Below, piece by piece: positions 20,631 to 30,392 of a stretch of 64,000 bases of DNA. The DNA comes from Cherax quadricarinatus (lineage: Eukaryota > Arthropoda > Malacostraca > Decapoda > Parastacidae): positions 27,945,963 to 28,009,962 of the forward strand of contig NC_091298.1 of NCBI RefSeq assembly GCF_038502225.1, read 5' to 3'. The first letter of the stretch is position 1. Each line of letters opens with the position of its first letter. Position numbers and translations under genes: made by a program. The notes beneath the pieces were generated by a model, which was not told where the DNA came from, did not search any database, and saw only the letters and a program-made list of their open reading frames with translations.

Positions 20631-21032
20631 AGATAGGTATTAATAAAGGGGATATTAACAAGGTCTTGAGGATATCTCTCCAAGAGAGAACCCGCAGTAA
20701 TGGATTTAAATTAGATAAGTTTAGATTTAGAAAGGACATAGGAAAGTATTGGTTTGGAAATAGGGTAGTTGATGAGTGGAACGGTCTACCTAGTTGGGTT
20801 ATTGAGGCTAGGACTTTGGGTAGTTTCAAATTTAGGTTGGATAAGTACATGAGTGGGAGGGGTTGGATTTGAGAGGGACTTGCACATCGGAGCTTGTTTC
20901 TTGGGTGGCATTGAAAATTGGGTTGGTCAAATGTTTGTCAGTGGGATGATTTGTAAAGGACCTGCCTAGTATAGGCCAACAGGCCTGCTGCAGTGTTCCT
21001 CCTTTCTTATGTTCTTATGTTCTTATGTCTTG
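20631..21032 (+). pseudogene. CR1 copy 1, 3' end (continuation after the 5-kb insertion)
   Basis: Starts with the second copy of the target duplication and continues the ORF2 C-terminus: INKGDINKVLRISLQERTRS, RKDIGKYWFGNRVVDEWN and YMSGRGWI*. Then comes a 3' UTR (the conserved AGGCCTGCTGCAGTGTTCCT) ending in TTCTTATG octamers at about 21004-21030. Together with 12915-15603 this makes one element from the start of ORF2 to its tail. Confidence 0.92.
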
Positions 21033-21034
21033 CG

Positions 21035-22030
21035 GGCTCTATTGTCGAGCATATACGAGATACGCCTTAGTGCAGTTAGCTTCTTGGACGCCTTGCTTGC
21101 AAGATGAGTCTAATTTCACCGCTAAAATATCAACCTCATCACCGGGTTTCAACACTCTCCCATTCATTCTTACATCTTCTCTGGTATCATCATGACGCCT
21201 AGAGATCATCACTATTTGTGTTTTCTCAGAAATAAATGTAACCTGCCATCGTTTTCCCCATATGATATAGCTCTAAGCTGGTGATTAATGTAACTGAGAG
21301 CAGCTGGCATTTCCTCTCTTCGATAAGTAAATGACAGATTACAGTCATTTGCATAGACATTCCATAACAATGGCCCAATCACACTTCCATGTGGAACACT
21401 TGCACCGATTAAGTATCTTGTTAACTCCGTCCCATTGAAAATAATTAGAGCTCCACCTTGAAGGCAAAGTGCAGAGCCAGAAACACCTAGTGCTTGCAGT
21501 TTTTCCATACTCGTTCGAAAGCGCCAGCAATGTTCGGTCCTATTACACAGTTGATCCTGTATTCGTCCAGTGACTTCTGCCACATAGTGGAGAGGTTTTA
21601 ACAATGGATCATGGTAGAACGACCTTTTCTGAAGCCATAATGAAGATCACAAAGAAACGAATGTTTAGTTGAAAAATGCTGTCATTTGCCGTGAGATTAT
21701 TGTCTCAAGAGTCTTGTCGGTAACTGACAGGAGTGACTCGAATTATTCTAGGAATGAATGACCTCAGATTAAGTGATGTTCTTGCGAAGGATACAGCGGT
21801 CTTGTTGATGTCCGCGAAGTGAAGCCAAGTGGATGAAGCCTTGTGCATTACAGTAAGACCATCCACATCTCTCCGGTGTTGAAGATTCTTCTGAAATGAC
21901 AGATCTATCCAGGCTGGGTCCAGGCGAGATACAAGTGGTTTTGTTCTGTTCTCTGTTCTGTCTAGAAATCGTAGATGGGATGGGGAAGTCAAGTAATCCA
22001 AAAAAACGAAGCATATTCAAGGTGTGAGCT
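21035..22030 (-). pseudogene. Degenerate non-LTR RT relic, copy a
   Basis: Minus-strand reading in several frames. Recognisable pieces are LQALGVSGSALCLQ, NGTELTRYLIGASVPHGSVI with GPLLWNVYANDCNLSF (the RT B-motif PQGSVLGPLLWN with Gln changed to His) and MPAALSYINHQLRAIS. No complete frame survives. A second relic of the same family lies at 22660-23580. The clade is not determined. Confidence 0.6.
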
Positions 22031-22081
22031 CACTTGTGCCTCACAGGGTTTTGCAGCCCCTACTGACGAGCAGGTACAAGA

Positions 22082-22177
22082 TGTTAGGTAAGACACATAT
22101 GCAACAGTTAGACAACTTTATTCCGAAACGTTTCGGAATAAAGTTGTCTAACTGTTGCATATGTGTCTTACCTAACA
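22082..22177. repeat. Perfect 96-bp palindrome centred on GAAACGTTTC
   Basis: The two 48-bp halves are exact reverse complements with no spacer (TGTTAGGTAAGACACATATG ... CATATGTGTCTTACCTAACA). Each half is a class II Penelope tail read from the hammerhead GAAAC outward. The centre of symmetry is the ACGT that forms stem III of the hammerhead. Confidence 0.98.
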
Positions 22178-22206
22178 ACCTGTCGGTATTGTATACCATT
22201 TTGATG

Positions 22207-22603
22207 TTGTTAGGTAAGACACATATGCAACAGTTAGGTATCTTTATTTTGAAACGTTTCGCCTACACAGTAGGCTTCTTCAGTCGAGTACAGAAAGTAG
22301 GCAGGAACAGTAGAGATGTGAAGACGATGTAATCAGTCCATCACCCTTAAAGTCGTAGAATTTGAGGTTGTCAGTCCCTCGGCCTGGAGAAGTTCAGTTC
22401 CATAGTCAGGAACTGAACTTCTCCAGGCCGAGGGACTGACAACCTCAAATTCTACGACTTTAAGGGTGATGGACTGATTACATCGTCTTCACATCTCTAC
22501 TGTTCCTGCCTACTTTCTGTATTCGACTGAAGAAGCCTACTGTGTAGGCGAAACGTTTCGGAATAAAGTTGTCTAACTGTTGCATATGTGTCTTACCTAA
22601 CAA
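22207..22603. repeat. 397-bp near-perfect hairpin made of two inverted class II Penelope units
   Basis: Left arm 22207-22401 and right arm 22409-22603 with a 7-nt loop (ATAGTCA, 22402-22408). They differ only at a few bases in the tail (TATTTTGAAACG against CGTTTCGGAATA). Each arm runs from the tail through the hammerhead-like core, the CTTCACATCTCTACTGTTCC block and the CCTCGGCCTGGAGAAGTTCA block. The sequence then continues into CCTGTCGGTATTGTATACC. It lies only 29 bp from the 96-bp palindrome. Confidence 0.95.
22522..22562 (+). ncRNA. Hammerhead-ribozyme-like motif, class II
   Basis: TTCGA (stem I), CTGAAGA (22527-22533), stem II GCCTAC/GTAGGC, GAAA, CGTT with possible cleavage after 22557, then TCGGA, which pairs with TTCGA through one G-U. 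Its mirror image on the minus strand (about 22248-22288) is the other arm of the hairpin. Confidence 0.6.
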
Positions 22604-22659
22604 CCTGTCGGTATTGTATACCATTTTGATACCATTTTGATGTTCATCTTGTCAGGTAC

Positions 22660-23580
22660 AAGATAAGTCTTAGTACTATTAACTTCTTGGCTATCTTGCA
22701 TGCAAGATCTTCTACGTAGACAGCCTCCCATTCTTTCTTACCATTGTTCTAACATTAGCATTATGGTGCCTAGTGACCATCATTATTTGAGCTTTCACCT
22801 ATGCAAATGTAACCTGGCATCGTTTCCCCAGGCTGATATAGTTGTTGATAAATTAGTAAGCTGGTGATTGTTGTAACTGAAAGCAACTGCCACTTGATCT
22901 CTTGGATAGGCAAATGGCAGAGTACAGTCATCTGCAAAGGCATGGGATTCTGGGATGTAATTGACCATAACAATGGCCCAAGCACACTTCCCTGTGAAAC
23001 ACTGGCACCGATTCAGTGTCTAATTGACTCTGTCCCATTTATAATTACTATTAAAGAACTACCTAAGTAGTCAGTAAGCCATTAAATTAAGTCAGCCCAT
23101 AATGCGAAGGCATACCATTGCAACCCATTATTGTAAAAATATAATCTCAATGAACTACTTGCAAAGAAATAAATGAATTTGAATTTGAGAACCAGAAGAC
23201 TCCTAGTGCTTGCAGTTTTGCCAAGAGTCCCTAGTGCCATACTCGGTGGAAGGCACCAACAATGTCCAAGGCTACTACACAGCTGACCTTGGATTCATAC
23301 AGTGACTGGTGTAACTTAGTGGAGAGGTTTAACAACAGATCAGCAGTAGAGTGACCATTTTTGAAGCTGTATTGACGTTCACAAAGAAGCGAGTGGTAGT
23401 CGAAAAACGTTGTCATTTGCCATGAGATTATGTCTCAAGAATTTTCCCAGTGATTGACTGGATTGACACTGGTCTGTCGTTGCTGATTTCACCTCTGCTT
23501 TTCTTTTTATGAACAGGGAGGACCACATTTACCTCTTTCCACAGACCAGTACTGTGCTAAGGAGTGCCAATAGATATAAG
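22660..23580 (-). pseudogene. Degenerate non-LTR RT relic, copy b
   Basis: The minus strand reads SFKNGHSTADLLLNLSTKLH and SKVSCVVALDIVGAFHRVWH (RT A-motif, with the second Asp-equivalent changed), and later SVSQGSVLGPLLW-like and TVLCHLP remnants. It aligns along its length with copy a (21035-22030). The shared 3' side includes GTTAACTTCTTGG-like and CTTGCATGCAAGAT words. Many stops. Confidence 0.6.
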
Positions 23581-23845
23581 TTAGGAGTGATGCTAGTTGG
23601 TATGTACTACATCTATCTACCCAGTAATCTTGGGCTCTCCTTATCTGGGCCCACAGCCTGGATCAAGCAACGTCCAGGGATTTAAGGAAGAGATATATAT
23701 CACCCTGCCTTATTGTCACCTCTGACAACTTTGACATGGTTCTTGCGGGCTAGAAGAGGAGGTTCCCTAACTGGATCAAGAACCTGCATTTTTGCAGCAA
23801 GGTGATTAGTGCCCCTTCTCTCTCTAATCCTTTTTCGCTCTACTC

Positions 23846-23847
<2 letters not shown>
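23581..23847. other. Unassigned 0.27-kb stretch
   Basis: No open frame, no repeat shared with the rest of the window. It includes GGGCCCACAGCCTGGATC and a short pyrimidine-rich end that leads into the CT tract. Confidence 0.4.

Positions 23848-23934
<87 letters not shown>
23848..23934. repeat. (CT)n microsatellite
   Basis: About 43 uninterrupted CT units. Confidence 0.98.
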
Positions 23935-23937
<3 letters not shown>

Positions 23938-24033
23938 AACTACACCACTAAGAGCATTTCAACTTCATAATACCATGGCTCATTCCAGCTCACCTAAATT
24001 CTGAGTCATTAATTTAGCCAAAATAAGATTGTG

Positions 24034-24505
24034 TGAAGGTAGGCGAGGAGTGACAACAGGTAGGCGAGGAGTGACAACAGGCAGGCGAGGAGTGACAACA
24101 GGTAGGCGAGGAGTGACAACAGGTAGACGAGGAGTGACAACAGGTAGGCGAGGAGTGACAACAGGAAGGCGAGGAGTGACAACAGGCAGGCGAGGAGTGA
24201 CAACAGGCAGGCGAGGAGTGACAACAGGCAGGCGAGGAATGACAACAGATAGGTGAGGGGTGACAACAGGTAGGCGAGGAGTGACAACAGATAAGTGAGG
24301 AGTGACAACAGGTAGGCGAGGAGTGACAACAGGCAGGTGAGGAGTGACAACAGGTAGGCGAGGAATGACAATAGGTAGGTGAGGAGTGACAACAGGTAGG
24401 TGAGGAGTGAAAACAGGTAGGCGAGGAATGACAACAGGTAGGTGAGGAGTGACAATAGGTAGGTGAGGAGTAACAACAGGTAACCGAGGAGTGACGACAG
24501 ACTAA
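24034..24505. repeat. 21-bp minisatellite, about 22 copies
   Basis: The unit is TAGGCGAGGAGTGACAACAG plus G, with variants at the CAGG/TAGG and GCGAGG/GTGAGG positions. Because 21 is a multiple of three, every frame repeats a heptapeptide and stays open on both strands (RRGVTTG forward, LLSLLTY reverse). Those frames are products of the repeat and not genes. Its reverse complement resembles the 26-bp unit of the next array (both begin CTG[CT]TGTCAC). Confidence 0.97.
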
Positions 24506-24599
24506 CAGCTCCACTAACAGCCAGCACTTACTGCTATCGCTAGGCTCTATCATCCCCCCATCCTCTCAGCCCTTCTTATCTCTGCCACAGGCGCTGCTG

Positions 24600-27500
24600 A
24601 TCTGGCTGCTGTCACCCTCCCAGCCACCTGGCAGCTGTCACCCTCCCAGCCACCTGGCTGCTGTCACCCTCCCAGCCACCTGGCTGCTGTCACCCTCCCA
24701 ACCACCTGGCTGCTGTCACCCTCCCAGCCACCTGGCTGCTGTCACCCTCCCAGCCACCTGACTGCTGTCACCTTCCCAGCCACCTGGCTGCTGTCACCCT
24801 CCCAGCCACCTGGCTGCTGTCACCCTCCCAGCCACCTGGCTGCTGTCACTCTCCCAGCCACCTGGCTGCTGCCACCCTCCCAGCCACCTGGCTGCTGTCA
24901 CCTTCCCAGCCACCTGGCTGCTGTCACCCTCCCAGCCACCTGGCTGCTGTCACCTTCCCAGCCACCTGGCTGCTGTCACCCTCCCAGCCACCTGGCTGCT
25001 GTCACCCTCCCAGCCACCTGGCTGCTGTCACCCTCCCAGCCACCTGGTTGCTGTCACCTTCCCAGCCACCTGGCTGCTGTCACCCTCCCAGCCACCTGGC
25101 TGCTGTCACCCTCCCAGCCACCTGACTGCTGTCACTCTCCCAGCCACCTGGCTGCTGCCACCCTCCCAGCCACCTAGCTGCTGTCACCTTCCCAGCCACC
25201 TGGCTGCTGTCACCCTCCCAGCCACCTGGCTGCGGTCACCTTCCCAGCCACCTGGCTGCTGTCACCCTCCCAGCCACCTGGTTGCTGTCACCCTCCCAGC
25301 CACCTGGCTGCTGTCACCCTCCCAGCCACCTGGCTGCTGTCACCTTCCCAGCCACCTGGCTGCTGTCACCCTCCCAGCCACCTGGCTGCTATCACCCTCC
25401 CAGCCACCTGGCTGCTGTCACTCTCCCAGCCACCTGGCTGCTGCCACCCTCCCAGCCACCTGGTTGCTGTCACCCTCCCAGCCACCTGGCTGCTGTCACC
25501 TTCCCAGCCACCTGGTTGCTGTCACCCTCCCAGCCACCTGGTTGCTGTCACCTTCCCAGCCACCTGGCTTCTGTCACCCTCCCAGCCACCTGGCTGCTGT
25601 CACCCTCCCAGCCACCTGGCTGCTGTCACCCTACCAGTCACCTGGTTGCTGTCACCCTCCCAGCCACCTGGCTACTGTCACTCTCCCAACCACCTGGCTG
25701 CTGTCACCCAGCCACCTGGCTGCTGTCACCCTCCCAGCCACCTGGCTGCTGTCACCCTCCCAGCCACCTGGCTGCTGTCACCCTCCCAGCCACCTGGCTG
25801 CTGTCACCCTCCCAGCCACCTGGCTGCTGTCACCCTCCCAGCCACCTGGCTGCTGTCACCTTCCCAGCCACCTGGCTGCTGTCACCCTCCCAGCCACCTG
25901 GCTGCTGTCACCCTCCCAGCCACCTGGCTGCTGTCACTCTCCCAGTTACCTGGGTGCTGCCACCCTCCCAGCCACCTGGCTGCTGTCACCTTCCCAGCCA
26001 CCTGGCTGCTGTCACCCTCCCAGCCACCTGGCTGCTGTCACCCTCCCAGCCACCTGGCTGCTGTCACTCTCCCAGCCACCTGGGTGCTGCCACCCTCCCA
26101 GCCACCTGGCTGCTGTCACCTTCCCAGCCACCTGGCTGCTGTCACCCTCCCAGCCACCTGGCTGCTGTCATCTTCCCAGCCACCTGGCTGCTGTCACCCT
26201 CCCAGCCACCTGGCTGCTGTCACCCTCAAAGCCACCTGGTTGCTGTCACCCTCCCAGCCACCTGGCTGCTGTCACCCTCCCAGCCACCTGGCTGCTGTCA
26301 CTCTCCCAGCCACCTGGCTGCTGCCACTTTCCCAGCCACCTGGCTGCTGTCACCTTCCCAGCCACCTGGCTGCTGTCACCCTCCCAGCCACCTGGCTGCT
26401 GTCACCTTCCCAGTCATCTGGCTGCTGTCACCTTCCCAGCCACCTGGCTGCTGTCACCCTCCCAGCCACCTGGCTGCTGTCACCCTCCCAGCCACCTGGT
26501 TGCTGTCACCCTCCCAGCCACCTGGCTGCTGTCACCCTCCCAGCCACCTGGCTGCTGTCACCTTCCCAGCCACCTGGCTGCTGTCACCCTCCCAGCCACC
26601 TGGCTGCTATCACCCTCCCAGCCACCTGGCTGCTGTCACTCTCCCAGCCACCTGGCTGCTGCCACCCTCCCAGCCACCTGGTTGCTGTCACCCTCCCAGC
26701 CACCTGGCTGCTGTCACCTTCCCAGCCACCTGGTTGCTGTCACCCTCCCAGCCACCTGGTTGCTGTCACCTTCCCAGCCACCTGGCTTCTGTCACCCTCC
26801 CAGCCACCTGGCTGCTGTCACCCTCCCAGCCGCCTGGCTGCTGTCACCCTACCAGCCACCTGGTTGCTGTCACCCTCCCAGCCACCTGGCTACTGTCACT
26901 CTCCCAACCACCTGGCTGCTGTCACCCAGCCACCTGGCTGCTGTCACCCTCCCAGCCACCTGGCTGCTGTCACCCTCCCAGCCACCTGGCTGCTGTCACC
27001 CTCCCAGCCACCTGGCTGCTGTCACCTTCCCAGCCACCTGGCTGCTGTCACCCTCCCAGCCACCTGGCTGCTGTCACTCTCCCAGCCACCTGGGTGCTGC
27101 CACCCTCCCAGCCACCTGGCTGCTGTCACCTTCCCAGCCACCTGGCTGCTGTCACCCTCCCAGCCACCTGGCTGCTGTCACTCTCCCAGCCACCTGGGTG
27201 CTGTCACCCTCCCAGCCACCTGGCTGCTGTCACCCTCCCAGCCACCTGGCTGCTGTCACCCTCCCAGCCGTTTGGCTACTGTCACCCTCCCAGCCACCTG
27301 GGTGCTGTCACCCTCCCAGCCACCTGGCTGCTGTCACCCTCCTAGCCACCTGGCTGCTGTCACCTTCCCAGCCACCTGGTTGCTGTCACCCTCCCAGCCA
27401 CCTGGTTGCTGTCACCCTCCCAGTCACCTGGCTGCTGTCACCCTCCCAGCCACCTGGCTGCTGTCACCCTCCCAGCCGCCTGGCTGCTGTCACCCTACCA

Positions 27501-28764
27501 GCCACCTGGTTGCTGTCACCCTCCCAGCCACCTGGCTGCTGTCACTCTCCCAACCACCTGGCTGCTGTCACCCAGCCACCTGGCTGCTGTCACCCTCCCA
27601 GCCACCTGGTTGCTGTCACCCTCCCAGCCACCTGGCTGCTGTCACCTTCCCAGCCACCTGGCTGCTGTCACCCTCCAAGTCACCTGACTGCTGTCACCCT
27701 CCCAGCCACCTGGCTGCTGTCACCCTCCCAGCCACCTGGCTGCTGTCACTCTCCCAGCCACCTGGTTGCTGTCACCCTCCCAGCCACCTGGCTTCTGTCA
27801 CCTCCCCAGCCACCTGGTTGCTGTCACCCTCCCAGCCACCTGGTTGCTGTCACCCTCCCAGCCACCTGGCTGCTGTCACCTTCCCAGCCACCTGGTTGCT
27901 GTCACCCTCCCAGCCACCTGGCTGCTGTCACCCTCCCAGCCACCTGACTGCTGTCACCCTCCCAGCCACCTGGCTGCTGTCACCCTCCCAGCCACCTGGC
28001 TGCTGTCACCCTCCCAGCCACCTGGTTGCTGTCACCCTCCCAGCCACCTGGCTTCTGTCACCTCCCCAGCCACCTGGTTGCTGTCACCCTCCCAGCCACC
28101 TGGTTGCTGTCACCCTCCCAGCCGCCTGGATGCTGTCACCCTCCCAGCCACCTGGCTGCTGTCACCCTCCCAGCCACCTGGTTGCTGTCACCCTCCCAGC
28201 CACCTGGCTGCTGTCACCCTCCCAGCCACCTGGCTGCTGTCACCCTCCCAGCCACCTGGCTGCTGTCACCGTCCCAGCCATCTGGTTGCTGTCACCCTCC
28301 CAGCCACCTGGCTGCTGTCACTCTCCCAGCCACCTGGCTGCTGTCACCCAGCCACCTGGCTGATGTCACCCAGCCACCTGGTTGCTGTCACCCTTCCAGC
28401 CACCTGGCTGCTGTCACCTTCCCAGCCACCTGGTTGCTGTCACACTCCCAGCCACCTGGCTGCTGTCACCCTCCCAGCCACCTGGCTGCTGTCACCCTCC
28501 CAGCCACCTGGCTGCTGTCACCGTCCCAGCCACCTGGTTGCTGTCACCCTCCCAGCCACCTGGCTGCTGTCACCCAGCCACCTGGCTGATGTCACCCAGC
28601 CACCTGGTTGCTGTCACCCAGCCACCTGGCTGCTGTCACCTTCCCAGCCACCTGGTTGCTGTCACACTCTCAGCCACCTGGCTGCTGTCACCCTCCCAGC
28701 CACCTGGCTGCTGTCACCCTCCCAGCCACCTGGCTGCTGTCACCCTCCCAGCCACCTGGCTGTG
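24600..28764. repeat. 26-bp minisatellite, ~160 copies (4.2 kb), with a 1,218-bp higher-order period
   Basis: The unit begins CTGCTGTCACCCTCC and ends CAGCCACCTGG. Variants are scattered (CTT for CCT, TTG for CTG, and a 22-bp form that drops four bases, GTCACCCAGCCACC). Since 26 is not a multiple of three, three units give one 26-residue peptide period and all three forward frames read the same peptide. This creates overlapping open frames of up to 905 codons. No start context, splice signal or codon bias supports translation. Marker variants (CTATCAC at 25391 and 26609; CCCAACCACC at 25687 and 26905) repeat exactly 1,218 bp apart, with a partial third copy near 27551. Confidence 0.98.
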
Positions 28765-29582
28765 ATCAAGCACAGCGCATCAGAGATAGGTTTAAGTCGC
28801 TCTTGAGTGACAGTCATGTCAATGTATACACTCGCCTCACCCTCAAAATATGCTCGTGGAATCACTTATTTTGTGGAATTGAGACTGTAATAAGTGGAGG
28901 GAACCCCGTGTGTTTACCATAACAATGACGAATGCGAAGCCGCTTAGTGATTTAACCAATGAGGAGAAAGACAGCCTGACGTATCAATTTTGATTGGCAG
29001 ACTTTTTGTGCCCCGCGATTTTGCTCTAATATTCATGGTCAGTATTTAGTGGTCATTTCTCCCATCTCTATTACCGTTCTTGAATTTATTTTGGCTACAA
29101 AGGTGAGGCATGTAGGGGAATTTAATATTACGAAAAGTATGTGGTAGGGTAAAACAGTAATAACAGCGATGTAATAATGAAGTAGGAAACCGAGGCCGGA
29201 GTCGTGTTCATGGAGTGGGACGCGGGCACAAAGACCATTAGGATCCATGATTGGAAAATTGCGTGTTGAGGAGGACTCCGTGCAAGAGGGGCACCTCTCC
29301 CCCCCCCCGGCCTACCTTCGTTATCCTGGACTTATTGCAATTTGTGTGTCAACTCACCTCCAGATGCGTTAATGGTCTTTTTTTGTCTTTTTGCTCGTTT
29401 TTCTTTGTATAAGGAGGTATATGTTGATTATTGGGGTGTGTTGAGGTGGATGAGACAGGCTTCCGGGTGTTGTGAAGAGTGTGACCTCAACCTTCTTGTG
29501 TCTATGACTTTCTTCACATATCTCCAGTAATCATTATATTCGCTTTTATATTTTTGTTTACTAAATAACCTGGTTTAGAAAA
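28765..29582. other. Unassigned 0.8-kb single-copy stretch
   Basis: No ORF of note and no repeat shared with the rest of the window. It contains a GGCGCGGG-poor, mixed-composition sequence with a short poly-C run (29300-29308). It may be ancestral non-coding DNA flanking the minisatellite. Confidence 0.4.
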
Positions 29583-29655
29583 ACACGTAAGCAAACACTA
29601 TAACATATTTATTAGAAAACGTTTCGGTCCTGGGACCTTGATCACTTCGAACATA

Positions 29656-29913
29656 CTTAATGTTCACAAAAATGCATGCAGAAATGATGACCGCAAAAAC
29701 GCATGTGTTCAACATAGAGACGATGTTGGACACCTCATGAAATTCAATGAAGCTAAACTAGTTATTAAAGAAGACGACTTAAGACGGAGAAAATGCATTG
29801 AAGCTGCACTAATTTCTGTCAGTAACACTATAAAGCAAAAATCCGGTAGTTACAGTATTTCAAAATTACTAAGCAAGAGGATATTACCCATCCTGGGAAC
29901 TGGTGTTACTTGA
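29656..29913 (+). pseudogene. C-terminal GIY-YIG endonuclease remnant of a Penelope-like element
   Basis: It reads NVHKNACRNDDRKNACVQHR, VGHLMKFNEAKLVIKEDDLR, RRKCIEAALISVSNTIKQKS and then GSYSISKLLSKRILP. It aligns block by block with residues 556-630 of the intact protein at 43324-45240 (EHVNACRND..., RRRKCLESALIAVSNTIKQ) and keeps the catalytic Glu (IEAAL). The GIY and YIG strands themselves and the whole RT are missing. Confidence 0.88.
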
Positions 29914-30067
29914 TGCCAGCAGGTCCCTCTCTTGCCTCACCTCCTTAGTTCCATTACTAATACTACTACTACTACTACTACTACCACCTCTACCCACGCG
30001 TCACCTCACCTGACTCCTGCCACTATATATATATATATATATGTGTTTTCTTAGTTTTCTCTGTATT

Positions 30068-30103
30068 AGGACTGAAGAAGCCACTCGTGGCGAAACGTTT
30101 CCT
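30068..30103 (+). ncRNA. Hammerhead-ribozyme-like motif of the truncated Penelope-like element
   Basis: AGGA (stem I), CTGAAGA (30072-30078, consensus), stem II GCCAC/GTGGC, GAAA (30092-30095), CGTT with possible cleavage after 30099, and TCCT pairing fully with AGGA. Confidence 0.62.
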
Positions 30104-30145
30104 TTAATAAATGTCCTGAACTGTAGATAAGTGTCTTTTTCCACA

Positions 30146-30392
30146 TATTGTTTTTTGTTGGGTCCCTGGTCATGTTGACGTACAGGGCAATGAACAGGCA
30201 GACACTGCTGCGCGGTCAGCAGTACATGACCTACCAATTTCATATAGAGGTGTTCCATTAACAGACTATTTTGCTGTAATAGCTACCCACCTTCACCGTT
30301 GGCAACAACGTTGGTCAACTTTACTCGGTAACAAACTTCATTCTATTAAACCGAGAATAGGTTACTGGCCGTCTTGTCATCGTGCAAGACAG
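30146..30392 (+). pseudogene. I-type LINE RNase H fragment
   Basis: An open stretch reading FCWVPGHVDVQGNEQADTAA (last RNase H motif with the catalytic Asp of EQADTAA), then RSAVHDLP, TDYFAVIATHLHRWQQRW and GNKLHSIKPRIGYWPSCHRA. It matches residues of copy C at 60.5-60.8 kb. It is in plus orientation, while copy A starting at 31090 is in minus orientation, so the two are not halves of one insertion. Confidence 0.9.

Larger units (their letters stand above)
29583..30142 (+). mobile_element. Penelope-like element, 5'-truncated (GIY-YIG end and 3' tail)
   Basis: It starts with an inverted tail (29583-29637; on the minus strand GGTCCCAGGACCGAAACG). It then enters the C-terminal GIY-YIG region and ends with a 3' region that contains (ACT)7, a short AT run and a hammerhead-like motif, followed by AATAAATGTCCTGAACTG. 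An inverted tail fragment joined to a 5'-truncated body is a typical Penelope insertion form. Confidence 0.8.

Noticed and set aside
24034..28764. Tandem arrays as possible CRISPR
   Set aside because: There are no unique spacers between units and no cas genes. The organism appears eukaryotic. The units are head-to-tail minisatellites.
25282..28806. Overlapping frames of up to 905 codons in the 26-bp array, looking like Pro/Cys/His/Trp-rich proteins
   Set aside because: They are the same peptide read in three frames from one tandem unit. There is no frame preference, no unique N- or C-terminus and no start context.
29300..29309. Poly-C run as a structural element (i-motif)
   Set aside because: A single C run without the repeated spacing needed.
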